Source: Piezodorus guildinii (lineage: Eukaryota > Arthropoda > Insecta > Hemiptera > Pentatomidae). Taken from it: a DNA stretch of 64,000 nt. The stretch covers positions 160,752,366 to 160,816,365 of the forward strand of contig CM041295.1 in the NCBI GenBank assembly GCA_023052935.1. Reading direction: 5' to 3'. The position numbers and the translations under genes were made by a program. Position 1 is the first letter of the stretch. Each line of letters starts with the position of its first letter. Shown one piece after another: positions 1 to 11,864 of the stretch. The notes under the pieces were generated by a model. That model did not search any database and was not told where the DNA came from. It worked only from the letters and a program-made list of their open reading frames with translations.

Positions 1-2079
1 AGTAAAATTTTAGTGACCTCAAAAGCATAGCTGCTGAGAATGGTGGACTTGGTCAGGACTGAGTTTCATACCCCAGCATCTCAGGTCTGCTTTGCCTGCT
101 CTCTCACCTCCGACGAACTTCTTTTCGATCTCTGTGACTTATTTGCCTAGAATAAGATTGTTCTTCTCGTTGGTGGAACTCGACTGTTCTCTCCCTGGAC
201 TTCAACTGCCTCTTCTTGTAGATGGAACACCCTCCGAACTTCTTTCCCCTCTTCTTTTCAAAAGTACCATATTTTGGGAATTGCTGACCTCTTATCGGCG
301 GGGCTGATATGGGAAGTGCCCAGTCCAGGCTAGTAGCTGGGGTCTATAAAGATCTTGGGGTATCGCAGGCTGCCCATGGGAAATTTCAAAGGCTTATTAA
401 CATTAATGACTTATTGATACTGTTAAACTTGAATAATATCAAACTTATTTAATAATGAACTTACTCCCTTAAGTATCCTCAATACATAACAATACATGCA
501 TATTTATATGTAATGAAAATTTCATAGACGAATAAGTGAAAAAGAAAGAGAGGACTGCTTATTGATAGATGATGAGGTATACATTTGATATTAAACCTCA
601 CTCGCTGTATCTGTATTCCTCCATTACTATATAAATAACTTAATGTTATTATGAATCACAATATTCTATATATCGGGTGGTAAGTTGATTTCTGTTTTGG
701 AAGAATAGAAAAAGAATATCTTTAAAATTTCCGTAATTGTAGAGGACAGCATACGAGAGACCCTCCTAAACGTGTAAGAGCGTGTAGCATACAGAAAGTA
801 TGGGGTAGCTCCTCAGGTTAATTCAATCTGTCAAGATGAGAAAAGAACGTGATTGGGCGAAATATAGGGGGGGGGATATATGGGGGGAGGGGACGATGGA
901 AGGAGCAAATATTGGCTCAGCTATTACCAACCAGTGAGGAAATATCACCGCTACATAATGACATGGCATCAACCATTATCTCAGGTAAACTTCAATCTTA
1001 TAGTCTTTAATTACCTCTATAAATATTTATCTAAACGTATTCAACCACTTATCTATTTTTTTAGACATATAAATTAATATAAACAGTTTTGAAATAGAAC
1101 AGGGAGATCTTGGCAAAGGTTACCTGGTTAGCATTACCTTTTACCTAAAAAAAAAAAAATATATTCTAACAATAATAATTGTTTTTGTAATTAATATTTT
1201 GTTAGTCGAAGTAGATTTAGAAAAAATCTGGTGTCCATTAAACACGACTATCATTTACCTCTATTACCAAAAATAAATTTGGTTTCCATTGAATTTGTTA
1301 ATGCGGTTAGTGCCTTCCCTCGGACATTGGTTTTTTAAACTCAATGCTTCCTAAAGTTGTTGACGAATTTTGTATATACACTGCCGGAAAAGCTATGGTT
1401 TACATTAATAGACCATGAATAACCTCTATAAATACCTAAATATAATATAGGTATCTTGTTATTTTTTGTATTTATAAACAAATTTACTAATTAAGTGAAG
1501 GAATATTTTGTGGCTATCCTAAATAATTTCATTAGATCTAATTATTACTGAGACTTCTAATGTGTTAAAAAAAAAAAGAATAAACAAAGTGATTTTTGTG
1601 TCTAGGGTTATGTTTACAGTCCAGATATTCCCTAAGGGGAATTGAGAAGATAAATTTTGTTGATAGTTTGATTTATTAATTTCTCGACTGCCTAAGTTGT
1701 AAGAAGTTCAATGAACAAGCAATTTTTTTCTCATTAAAGAACAGTTAAAAATAATTAATTTCCCCTTGAATTGAACATAGAAACCCATATAATACACGAA
1801 GAGAAAAAATCCAACCTCCAAAATCCCGCGCAACCAAAGAATTCAATCCATAGGTGGTCTATCTCAAACTTTAGATCTGCAGTGTAGGCACGAATGCTAA
1901 GTAAATATATTTTATTTTTTTACTTTATTTTTCCACACGTACTGTGAATTTTGTTATACTATTTTTATTTTATTCATATTCTTTCTTTTTTTTTCCTTTA
2001 TTTTTTTTTGTATTTTTTTCAGTTTGTATAGGAATCGATGATGGAATTTAGAACTTATAAAATTCTTTGATAATAATAG
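1..2079. other. A+T-rich stretch, no gene recognised
   Basis: I see no conserved coding sequence here. The longest open stretches (for example 92-307 on plus and 1954-2142 on minus) have low-complexity translations with no recognisable motif and are probably chance. The first 400 bases are less A+T-rich than the rest and could be an old repeat, but I cannot name it. Runs of A or T and a G-run near 869-893 are the only other structure. Confidence 0.5.
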
Positions 2080-2154
2080 GCTTACCAAACCCGAAGGTTC
2101 GTTGCCGATGCCACCAAATTCCGCCAACACAGACTTGTCCAATGTTCACCGTTC
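2080..2154 (-). mobile_element. Short 3' tail fragment of LINE Y
   Basis: This segment closely repeats the sequence at about 2393-2470, which is the 3' end of the LINE Y reverse-transcriptase gene on the minus strand, including the shared GGCTTACC tail next to an ATA/AAT-rich run. It is therefore a second, very short LINE Y 3' end in the same orientation. It abuts the LINE X tail that begins at about 2155. Only sequence similarity within the window supports it. Confidence 0.6.
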
Positions 2155-2392
2155 AACAACTCCAATTGTTCTCTCTTCTAATGGTCTAAACCTAAAAAGC
2201 AGGAAGGAGGGCACAGAAGAGCTTGGCCTTGGCCACAAGCATCTAAAACTAGCACAGAAAGCAGATCTCCTGGATGCCTGCAGAATCGTTAGGCAATTTT
2301 TAAATAAGTAAAAACTTCTACTTTCCCTTGACTTTTATCCGGGAAGTAGATGAAGCTCCAGTTACCTGAGAGGAAGGAAATAAGAAGAATAA
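2155..2392 (+). mobile_element. LINE X 3' end: reverse-transcriptase C-terminus and 3' UTR
   Basis: The plus-strand reading ends with the peptide LLDACRIVRQFL and a stop at 2309-2311, followed by about 75 bases of 3' UTR. The same peptide and UTR occur on the minus strand at 27830-28060, where they continue upstream into a long non-LTR reverse-transcriptase C-terminal region (28271-29149). This piece is thus a heavily 5'-truncated copy of that element. It is wedged between two LINE Y 3' ends that run in the opposite direction. It is not functional. Confidence 0.65.
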
Positions 2393-3410
2393 TAGGCTTA
2401 CCGAATCCGAAGGTTCGATGCCGGTACCACTAAATTCCGTCTACTCAGACTCGTCCAATCTTCGCCGTTCAAGCCCAAGCCTCCGAGATCAGCCTTAACG
2501 CAATCCTGCCATCGATGCTTCGGTCTACCTTTCGGACGCCTACCAGTCGGATCAACAAATACCAACTTCCTCGGAATCCGTTCCTCAACGAGCCCAACAA
2601 CTTTACTCGCCCATTTGAGTCTTCGCGATGCTACCAACTCAATTATATTAACAGGATACAAGTTCCGCAATTCCACGTTGTGCGACCTTCTAAACTCCCC
2701 AGTGGCCTCATCTCTCTCCGGAAGAAATATTTTACGTAGTACCTTAATTTCGAAAACCTTAAGCCGTTGTTCATCCTTCAAAGTAAGCGGCCACGTTTCA
2801 CATCCGTAAAGAACCGTCGGAAGAATAATAGTTTTATAGATTCTAACCTTTAAGTTTTTAGATAGAAGCCGCGAGCTAAGTAACTTAAACGTAATAACAC
2901 GCATTTCCCACCTTTAACCGGGACTTTATTTCTTCCTGGGTTTCATTTTCCTGGCCAGCGAACCTCTTGTAATGCAAAGCTATCTAAATGATACTTCTTA
3001 ACTTCATTCGCGACCGACTGTACCCACCTGCCGTATTTAAACTTCTAACGTTCTACGTCCCTATTGTTAGATCTCTAATTTTCATCTTGCGTCATGATTT
3101 CCCTGAAGCAGTCTCCACCCGGGGACCCGAACGGTGGACTAGTTCACCTCCGGATAATGAGTGTTTTACCTCAAAGGAATCCATGACTGTTAGTGGTATT
3201 TTGGGAACTAAAACATGTGAGTGGGGCGTTCGAACCTACTTCACACCCTCCAGCAAGCCTGGTGGGCCGCTCTCATTGTTGGTCAGCGAGTCCATCGGAC
3301 TTACCTGGGAGGAGCTTCCGAGGAATTTCCATCGACCATCCCCACATCCGCCACGGGTGGGACGCTCCCCATACGCGGTAATGAGATCCACGCGAGGAAT
3401 TCATTGATAA
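2393..3410 (-). mobile_element. LINE Y (RTE-like) copy with a large internal deletion
   Basis: Read on the minus strand, about 3410-3095 looks like 5' untranslated sequence. It is followed by the start of an APE-type endonuclease domain (motif ALQEVRWPGK near 2950). This runs almost directly into the C-terminal part of a reverse transcriptase (open frame 2904-2398) with the motifs LYGCETWPLT, VLRKIF, SRRLKWASKVVG and RPKGRPKHRW. The rest of the endonuclease, the linker and the RT palm with its catalytic aspartates are missing. The family is the common arthropod endonuclease-reverse transcriptase LINE group. I call it RTE-like but the clade is an inference. The copy cannot encode an active enzyme. 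A related copy lies at 26560-27815. Confidence 0.75.
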
Positions 3411-3624
3411 TAGAAAGCCTTAATATTTATTGCAATCGATCGGGTATATTTTATTAGTGTTCATTTTAAATAATTGAATAGAAACTTTATAATGTAACAA
3501 TAGCAATTATTCTTTACGACAATCTCAATTAACTTCTAAGACTTAATTTTAGGTAATATTTATATATATTTTTTCAATGTCTGTGATGTTTTTATTTTTA
3601 TTATTAATTATCATTTCGCCGAGA

Positions 3625-3755
3625 AAGATCATAATGGCAGCGCACCCGACACCCAACAGATCGCCGCTCCAGTATCTTTTATTGTACACAATTGAAGCGG
3701 GAGTTGGTGACTTTCCGTTCCCAGTACTTTAATTCTTACCTCTCCTCAAAGAATA
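3625..3755 (+). mobile_element. Jockey-type LINE fragment (ORF2 linker)
   Basis: About 130 bases match the reverse complement of the intact Jockey-1 ORF2 at roughly 38750-38850, in the stretch between the endonuclease and RT domains (peptide ELVTFRSQ and neighbours). The match fades after about 3755. A second short piece at 3795-3880 encodes IPDNPPRRLK, the conserved C-terminal motif of Jockey ORF2. Both are relics without coding capacity. Confidence 0.6.
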
Positions 3756-3879
3756 TTTATGATATTATTTCAGACGTAGGACAACAATCGGATAAGGAAA
3801 CCGTCTCACTTGTCCGTAATTTATCTTCCTTAGATATTCCTGATAACCCTCCAAGGCGACTGAAATACTTTTGTAAGTT

Positions 3880-4330
3880 ATATGTTTCTAGAAGGTGTTG
3901 AATTGGCTCTATCCCTCTTTCCATCGGCAGTACCTCCTAGGTGTCTGTCTCTTCCGATTTTTCAACACAAAAAAACCTCCTTATATTCTTGATATGCTTA
4001 CCCCATGTTCTGCTGTCCATCCAGTAAATACAAGATCCCAACCCATATCAATGTGTATACCTTCCCGCAGATCAGCCTCCTTCAAAAATCATTCCGTCAT
4101 CCATGCTAACGTATTTTGGAATTCCTTGCCTATATCCATTCGTAAAGCCATTATCCTTAAGCACTTTTAAACATCAGTTATTTATCCGCCTCCTTAACTG
4201 TCAATCTTCCCAGCATATGTAATATCTTAAGCTATAAATGATGAGTATGCATTGTTTCTAAATCCGTCTACATTTTTGTTATTCTTAGGGGACTACTCGT
4301 CCCAGAATAAAATTTATTTTCATCCATTCA
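3880..4330 (+). mobile_element. CR1/L2-like LINE 3' end (RT C-terminus)
   Basis: The frame 3895-4170 carries the typical end of a CR1/L2-like reverse transcriptase: an NTRSQ motif, then FWNSLPISIR followed by KHFKHQLF just past a frame break. The 3' UTR ends near 4320 in an AATAAA-containing stretch. The same ending occurs on the minus strand at about 6720 and in decayed form at 10430-10860 (+) and 30000-30330 (-). It is a 5'-truncated, dead insertion, and only the C-terminal domain remains. The clade name is based on these C-terminal motifs and is moderately secure. Confidence 0.7.
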
Positions 4331-6639
4331 TTTATTTATTAATTAATTCAAAAGATGATTTAATTTTACATTAATATTGATTTTCAGAGCCTTTAAATAG
4401 ATTATATAGTGCCTTTTGTCGAGAAAAGCTTACAAATAAATTTCAAAACTGAGTGCCATACAGGCTCAGAATGGAAAGAGAATCCACAATACAAAAGCTG
4501 AATAAGTGTATGAATTACTTTCTTTGATGAAAGCGGATTGTTAGAACGAAATACTACATGGCACTGTGGCCCGCTCATAAAAATAACGAATAGACACGAG
4601 AATTCATAACAAAATGACCATTTTTTTTTTTTCAAAGGCAGTCTCTTAATATAAACACAATTGTTCGTTATGACAAAGGTAGTAAAGTAGTAAAATTACA
4701 GGTGAATATTCGTTGTACTGCTGTAAACATGTCTATACTGCCTTACTAAGCCTCAAACATTTTTTGCAGGATTTTTTTAGTCTTATTGGCAAACAACATA
4801 AATATTTTTTTTTTTTATTTAGAGATAATACAATCTGCCACCTTCTGAGGCAATGGGTATTACAGTACAACATAAATAATAAGTTTTCTGAAATTAGTTG
4901 AAAATCTTGATGACATTTTTAGCATTTCAATTTCATTCCTGGAAAGTGTTGGATGTTGAACGTGCTTTATGGGTAGTCCTATAACTTGAGCATTTTTCTT
5001 CATTAACAGTAAATTCCATACATTATTATTGAAAGCTTTTTTGTGCCGTTTAGAATTATACCGCCTTTTAACAAGACAATTTTGGTAAAGGGTGTCTTTT
5101 TGTATGCATTTTTTTAAATAATAAATCCGATGTACATAACACCGAGTCAATACGAACAATTATTTATAAGATACTTGAGTTTTAAGGTATTTATTACGCT
5201 AGTAACAAAAAATAGTTAATTACTTAACAGGTTCATGCCGGAAGGGGTCACCGTTTTCCCTTACTTATGAGTATTATTGGAAGGCGCGTAGCATTTATTT
5301 CTATCAATTTCTAATGGCTAAATTAAAAAAAAAAAAATAACTGCCTTTGGAGCTACTGGCAAAAATCCGAGGTTACGATAAAAAAAAACAAACGAGTTGC
5401 ACAAATGCAAACTAAGTGCACACTAGACTGTTAGCAAACAACTTTTATACAAGTCAGTAAGAGCTGACATTAAAATCTGGCGCCAGCGTGATAAATTGCT
5501 GAAAATTAAAGATAATTTTTTTTAGAAAAATTTGAAAATTTGCAATTTAAGCCCTGTCAGACCATTGAAATGGGGATGAAATCTAACTATTAAAACCACA
5601 TTTCACTCACCTTAAAATAGTAAGTGTAATCAAAATAAAAATTTTCGAAAATATTTTTTAAAAAGTCTGGTACACACAACTACCTCACTTTTTCAAAAAT
5701 TAAAGTTGAAAAAAATAATTATATTCTTCTGACCGAAACTTAATTTATAGATTAAATAATACAATAATAAAAATTATTATCTACTTACATGAATTACGTT
5801 TATGCACTTTTTGTCACACTCTATCACCTATTACAGTTTCGTGTGCTAGAAAACATGTTTTCTTAAATCTATAGCATTCCAGCGATATATATATTACATC
5901 TATATTACTCTTCTTATTAGTGAGAAAAAAAAATTAACCTGCAATGTATTATTATTTTCACATTCAGTTTTTATCAAATTATTTCCTATTTACTCAGTCA
6001 TCAATGATAAAAAAATAAAATAAACGGTCAGTTATCGTTAGTCTATAAAATTAAAAAAAATAATTTAAAATAAGACTTTTAAAATTGGTATTTAAGGTCT
6101 GTTGGTTTTTCATTGACAATAAATCCTACATGCTATAAAAACCTACTTAATTTCTAAACGTGCAATTCGATGAAGTATTTGCATGTACATTTTGCCATTG
6201 GCACATTTCTAACGTTTGTCTAAACGAATTATCTTTATCACAGAAATATTTTCCACTAAATTTCTGACATGGAAATTGCCGTCAAAATTTTTATTCGAAC
6301 AACACTGAGATGGAGCTGATCAAAAAAGCGCCAACACTAGAAAACAATGTTGGTGACTTATTAATATAAACCATTATAGCTCCTAATATGTAGGCCCTAA
6401 GGACAAATTTTATAAAGGGTTTTTCGGAATTGCATTGCAGTATGTTAGGGATGTGTTCACCAACACAAAAAAAAAAAAAAAGAAAAAAGATGTACATATT
6501 AACATATTTCTCAAGCTCATTTACTAAACAGATAGCCTGTCTATGGTCTAGTTACTTTAAAATAAAAAAAACAGCAACAAATTTAATACATCTTCATCTC
6601 TTTGCATACTTACATGCACTAGGAGCACGCACTATATAC
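4331..6639. other. A+T-rich stretch, no gene recognised
   Basis: No protein motif or RNA gene is visible. The open frames here (4402-4635, 4860-5159, 6291-6497 on minus; 4713-4901, 6430-6699 on plus) are short and low in complexity, and several are driven by homopolymer runs. I treat them as chance. Poly(A) and poly(T) tracts are frequent and could be tails of very old retro-insertions. Confidence 0.5.
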
Positions 6640-6699
6640 ACATATTTATACTACAGATACCTACATTTGCAATGGAACGGAAGATTGAGATTCAAGTAG

Positions 6700-8322
6700 G
6701 TAATGGAAGAGTTCATGTTTAAAAGAAGAGAGAGAGGCGGTTTTACGGACACAGATAGGCAAGGAATTCCAAAATAATGAGGAGAGAACAAGAAAGGATG
6801 CAGTTATATGTGATGGAGTATAAATATTGATTGATTGGGTTCTGGTGTTTAACGAATGGATGTCAGATCGGAGGGTGATGAGCTCTGTTATATATGAAGG
6901 TTTTCTATTATTTAAAGTTTGGAATAGTTAGGAACCATGGAAATATAGCCGTCGAACAGAAGGATAAAGCCACTTTAACTCAGTATAATATCCAGAGATA
7001 TGGTTACGTCTACGGGCTCCAAAAATATATCTTATAAAACAATTCATAAGACGTTTTAATTTTGTTTACAGTTCATCGGTAAGTCCTCCATATACCAGGC
7101 ACCCGTAGTCGAAATTGGGGAAGATAACAGAGGAAATATGTAGCTGACGGGTTTTTAAAGGTAAGGATTCTCGGAAGCTTTAGAGCTGTGTAAGTATGGA
7201 AATGGATTTTCGGGATATTTCGGATATATGGTTATTCCAGGACAGGTTTTGATTAAATGTGACTCCGAGGTTTTTAACAGTTTTTTGGAATTGGGTAGGG
7301 ACTTCATTGAGAAAGGAGTAACGAGATGGAAAGAGAAGTAAATTTGTAGATCATCGGCGTAAATATGGCATCTGGAATGATAAATCTAGTGGATTATTAG
7401 TATAAATGGAGGAAAGAGTTGGAGAAAGGGAGGAGCCTTTAGGTACATCACGTGAGAGGAAGAGAGGAGATGAAGGGTATTTATTTGAGAGTATTTTTCT
7501 CGGTATGCGGGAAGCTGGTGTTAAACAAATCTTTCTAACGGCTTAGAAAGGTTTGAAAGAATGGAAATAGGTTTGAAATCAGAAACAGTGGATGTAGAAG
7601 AAACTTTGTTAAAAGGACGTCCAACTACATTTTTCCAAGCTGAGGGAAAGATGGAGTTTCAGAGAGAAAAATTGGAAATATGTAAGAGGATTGGTAGAAT
7701 AGCTGGGAGGAAGGGTTTAATCAGTTTTACCGGTATGAGATCTGAGCCGAGGTCATTGGTTCTAGATTTTAGGATAGAAGAGAGCAGATCATCAGGAGTA
7801 ATATGATGAAAATGAAAATTGTCAGGATTAAATTGAATTCTAGGAGGTGACAGTATTACTTATAGGAGTATGAGGGAAGATGTTGGTAAAATAGGAATTT
7901 AGTTCATATGCAGGGAAAGGATAGTAATTAGAGGATTTAGAGTTAATAACCGAGATTTTTCTTAGGATCTTCCACTTGGGCCTAGGACCAAGAGCTTAGG
8001 TAAAAGAGTCATAAAAGAACATAGCCTTGGCGCTTCGTCTAGATGACTGGATGAGGTTTCGAAGTTATTTGAAGGTATTGAAATCATTAGAAAGTCGAGA
8101 GCGACGAAACCTCCTCCTGGCTGCGTCTCTTCTTTTCATCATGTCTCTTATCGCCGTGGGAATCCATGGAGCTGGGGGGCGTCGGAATGTAACTGTTTTG
8201 AGCGGTGCGTGGTAATTTAGAAAATAAAATAAATTTGACGATAGGCGTTCAACCATATCATCCAAAGAAGATAGACTCTGAGGAAAGGTGAAGTGGCTCG
8301 AGAAAAGGATCGATATTTTCAT
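6700..8322 (-). pseudogene. RT region of the CR1/L2-like LINE ORF2
   Basis: Several frames must be followed in turn. At 8322-8065 the protein reads through APWIPTAIRDMMKRRDAARR, a typical linker upstream of the RT. Near 7450-7400 the minus strand encodes VPKGSSLSP, the conserved motif before the catalytic centre. At 7361-7350 it encodes YADD, the catalytic aspartate pair. Near 7110 it reads FPNFDYGCLVYGG in the thumb, and near 6770 FWNSLPICVRK, the usual C-terminal signature. Stops and frameshifts between these blocks make it a pseudogene. Much of the N-terminal RT half (7560-8000) is hard to read. Confidence 0.75.
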
Positions 8323-8548
8323 TTGTTAATGTATCGAGGTTACGCCATGAAATCTTCTTGGTTGTATTGGTTGAAGTAGGTATATTATAGGAAACCTGAA
8401 TAAGGTCGTGTGAATACAGGAAAGGTACTGGATACTGGGAGGAGGATAATCAATTTTGTGCGGAATCTAATAAGATGAGATATAGCCATGTATCTGTTAA
8501 CTGGGTATGACGAGTGGGTTGATAGGGTACTATAAATAAATTGAGGGA

Positions 8549-9028
8549 TTAAAAAAGGTCAATAAGATAGGATTTATCAGAAGAATCGGCAAGTAAATTT
8601 GTTTTGAAATCACCGGAGACAATTATATTATTATATAGAGAGAAAATAAAAAAGAGAGAAGATTCAAATCGAACATGAGGCGGTCGGTACCCTCTGATAA
8701 ACAGGAGTGAGAAAGAACCAGCGGAAACTTTAGTGAATAGAAACTCTATTTTAGGAGAGTCAGTGAAGGGTGATTTGTGAAGGATTTCGGTTCTCAAGCT
8801 GCTGTGGACGAACAAGCATACGCCTCCAACCGTCCGATAAGTCCGATCATGGCGAAACAGTGAATAATTAGGGATTGATACAGACGAGGAAGAAATATGA
8901 GGTTTGAACCAGGTTTCAGAAAAAAAGATGATGTGATAGAAATTATGTAGGAAATGGCCTTGGAATTCTTCAAAATGAGCTGTTAATGATTGAGTAATAA
9001 TATGGCAAATTAAAAGGATATTAGTCAT
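8549..9028 (-). pseudogene. APE-type endonuclease domain of CR1/L2-like LINE ORF2
   Basis: A 159-residue open frame contains FFSETWFKP (the catalytic Glu block of exonuclease-endonuclease-phosphatase enzymes), RHDRTYRTVGGVCLFVHSSL (the conserved substrate-contacting block) and IIVSGDFKTNLL (the GDFN-like block, with Lys replacing Asn). In a LINE this domain nicks the target DNA to start reverse transcription. The frame stops before the expected SDH histidine block, and the RT follows downstream in other frames. It is a remnant, not an independent gene. Confidence 0.75.
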
Positions 9029-9417
9029 ATATTGGGATGGAAAATAATATCAGGAAAAGTTATACTACTGAATATCAATTGTTATATTGGTAAAGGATGA
9101 AGGGACAATAGCAGTTATTATAGTTTCAAATACATAATGTGCTTTCTAAATATGTGTTCTTGCTGGTACACAAACAAATTATAATAACCAAAATTAAGAC
9201 ATTCGAAACCTTATTCGAAAAATAATAGGATATAAATAATAAAATATACAGAATAATACATGATGATGCGATTAAAAAAATAGAATGGAATAAAAATTAA
9301 TCCCAAAAATTTAGAAAATAAAAAAGCCAATATTCTACTCAAAAAAATAATTAGAGTAAAATATTTTAGAAAATAACAAGATAAAAACAAAGAAAAAATG
9401 ATCACTGAAATAAATAA

Positions 9418-9795
9418 TTAGTTAACGGATACTGGGGTTTTAGATAAAGACGTCCAGGTCGTCCTCTTAAGTAATTGATGATCACCTCGATTGAAATTAA
9501 GTATTTCAGAACGCCGGCATCGTACACACCTCCTCTGCCTTGCCAGCCAGTAAAGGTGTCTGTTTCCAGACGTCATCTTTTCTTTCGTCACTATCCTAGT
9601 GGAGAAGATGCCTAGTGGAGAAGTCTTAATTTTTCGTAGCCGCAGGAGTTCATCTCTCGTCTCTCGACGTACAAAGCGCACGGTAATCGCAGCTGGCTTC
9701 AGGTCGTCTCTTGATTTATCCCTCTGGACTAAGTCGATATCGTCCGTCTTCAGTTTAAGTCCCAGGCTAGCCCTGGATATATATACGTTCTACTG
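9418..9795 (-). pseudogene. ORF1 fragment of the CR1/L2-like LINE
   Basis: On the minus strand the translation reads LKPAAITVRFVRRETRDELL, matching the RRM-like part of LINE ORF1 proteins that bind the element RNA (consensus of the type RPIIVRFV.R.TRD). The C-terminal part reappears in a shifted frame as a typical short ORF1 tail. The upstream half is absent. It lies 5' of the endonuclease relic and in the same orientation, which supports one element. Confidence 0.6.
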
Positions 9796-9971
9796 AGAAA
9801 AATATATTAATAATGAAAATAGAGAGGTGAAATAACACTTATTCTTACTTGATAACATGTGTTTTTATTATCTCTCCTACATTCTTAGGTCTTATACATG
9901 CAGGTGCTGTTTACATTTACATCAAAGTGTTACATTATATTAATGTTTGTATTATCACTCCTCCGATCTTA

Positions 9972-9975
<4 letters not shown>

Positions 9976-10050
<75 letters not shown>
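9976..10050. repeat. (TA)n microsatellite
   Basis: About 37 uninterrupted TA dinucleotides. They generate a spurious alternating Tyr-Ile reading frame on the plus strand. A second long TA tract lies at 56808-56876 and a shorter one at 60611-60640. Confidence 0.97.
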
Positions 10051-10054
<4 letters not shown>

Positions 10055-10429
10055 ATATAAATTTAGATAAATGAATTACCATACAAGAACTTTTAGAAGT
10101 CAAGTTCAAGGAATCGAGGATGTTAATAATATTTTCGAATATTCCAGCTTTCGTTTTTTTTCTGGGGCGTACTTCACGCTATTATATGCTACAAAGAAAT
10201 TTTCCTCGGACGTCACATATGGTAGAGATTGAGCAGAAGGAAGGAAGAGGAGGCCCTGTTCAAAGAAGGGGACAAAAACTCTAGGAAAGAATGAGCGATG
10301 CCAAGGCAAGGTCTTATCTCGTCCTAATAGAGTCTTCTCGACGTCCGCAAGGCATCGGTCTCTACTATACTTCTCATCTCCTCATCAATCTACCTATTTT
10401 TTTAGTAATTATTTATAATCACAATATGA

Positions 10430-10860
10430 TTACCTACTATTTACCTGCACTCCCTAAATACAAGATATCATCCTACCGATCTACACCTACCATCTCATAG
10501 AACAACATCCTTTGAAAAGTCCTTTATCTTCCGTACTACTATTCTTTTGAGCTTTTACCCATCTCCTTCTGAATATAGTTATCCTTAACCGCTTTCAAAC
10601 ACCAATTATTTATCCATCTCCTCAAAAATCAATCTACCGTAAATATATGACAAATCCATACTTTGATAATACATAATTAATCTCATTTGATGTTATCTGT
10701 TTTATTTGTGTATTTTATTTATATGAACTTTTTATAATTACTTAACTAAATAATTATGTATCAAATGAAGCCAGACAAATCGGACTTCCTCCGTTCACTG
10801 GAAATTATTCTTAGAGGACGAAATGCCCCAGAATAAAAATTATTTTTCATTCATTTACCA
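10430..10860 (+). mobile_element. CR1/L2-like LINE 3' end, decayed
   Basis: Although the frame is broken, the stretch 10540-10640 aligns with the end of the LINE at 4110-4200 (the region coding for the FKHQLF-like tail). The terminal 3' UTR at 10799-10860 closely matches 4285-4330, including the GGACGAAATGCCCCAGAATA-like block. It is a 5'-truncated copy of the same family as 3880-4330. It holds no coding capacity. Confidence 0.55.
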
Positions 10861-10892
10861 TGGCAATAAGATTAGTCATATTAGTAATCTCT

Positions 10893-11600
10893 CTCTTTAT
10901 AAAATGCTAACGCGATTTAGGTTCTCGCTAACTCCTAAAACACAAGACGGATTTTGATACGGTTTTCACCATCATTTCGGACATTCTTTCCGGAAGTTTT
11001 AAAAGTAAAATACAAATAATTTTGAATTTTCTTTAAACGGAAAAAATAAGCTTTTTGTAACTAAGTCATCAAAAAATTATTGGTAAAATATAAGTAGTAA
11101 TATAGACGTATAATATACCGTTGGAAAGCGCAAGATTTTAGAAAAGTTAATACGTAATAAAATAAATCGGGCAAGTTAATTTAAAGTTGTTGTAAGCTCA
11201 TAAACTTATGAATATATGTTATTAGGAAAGAAGGAGGTTATAAAAGTTAAATGTGACAAAATCGTGCTAATTATATTCTTCCAATCTGTAAGCATGATTT
11301 TAGAAACGATATTACGTACCGTATTGTAAATAAGTTGTTTGCATAAAGGGTAAGTTGTTATAGATCGATATACTTAATTATTTTAAATTTTACACTACTT
11401 CATAAAAACAGATTTTTCGGTTTAAACTAACTGGGATTTCTATGGAAACTTAATTTAACTTTTAAAATGTAATTTAAATAGTTCATTTTAAATATAAACT
11501 AGCAAAAAACCGAATAAAGCAAAAACCAATGTTAGTTTTGTAGTTTTTTATTATTATTATATACCTTCTTATTATATTATTATATATCTTCTATATAAAA
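10893..11600 (+). repeat. Dispersed repeat R-A, copy 1 (first part)
   Basis: Starts with TATAAAATGCTAACGCGATT and an A+T-rich body. Clear relatives occur at 51970-52272 continued at 57018-57570, and fragments at 33715-33900, 36535-36660 and 48550-48660. A block such as ATATACCGTTGGAAAGC is kept in several copies. No protein is encoded that I can recognise. I find no inverted ends or target duplication, so its class (non-autonomous DNA element or Helitron-like) is open. Confidence 0.65.
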
Positions 11601-11864
11601 TGATAACTCAATTTTTAGGGATTTTATAATAGTTCAATGTCGCCAACGTCGCACAGTATCGTAAAAAATATTATGTTGTTTTTCATGAAATTTCCGTTTT
11701 TATAGTTTCTGAAATAAATAAAGGATTTTTCAGGTCTCTGTTGTTTAAGTAAACAGTTATTTACATATTTAAAGTAAACAGTTACTAATCCTCTACCTTT
11801 GTATTATAAACATTAGCTTCCCAATCAATTACCCACTTTTCAGTATACCTCAAATTTTAACATG

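Larger units (their letters stand above)
6640..9800 (-). mobile_element. Decayed CR1/L2-like LINE, nearly full gene order
   Basis: Reading the minus strand from 9800 down, the pieces come in the order of an autonomous LINE: ORF1 (9795-9418), endonuclease (9028-8549), linker (8322-8065), RT palm with a YADD motif at 7350-7361, RT thumb near 7110-7040 and the FWNSLP C-terminus near 6770. Frameshifts and stops break every module. The element would have copied itself by target-primed reverse transcription. Similar 3' ends at 3880-4330, 10430-10860 and 30000-30330 suggest one abundant family. No target duplication is recognisable, so both ends are approximate. Confidence 0.8.

Noticed and set aside
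880..1077. Small open frame after a G-rich run
   Set aside because: It has no motif, and its length is expected by chance in A+T-rich DNA.
2515..2809. Plus-strand open frames opposite the LINE Y RT
   Set aside because: They are antisense shadows of the minus-strand reverse-transcriptase frame, which has the conserved motifs.
9849..10070. Open frame with alternating Tyr-Ile
   Set aside because: It is the translation of a (TA)n microsatellite.
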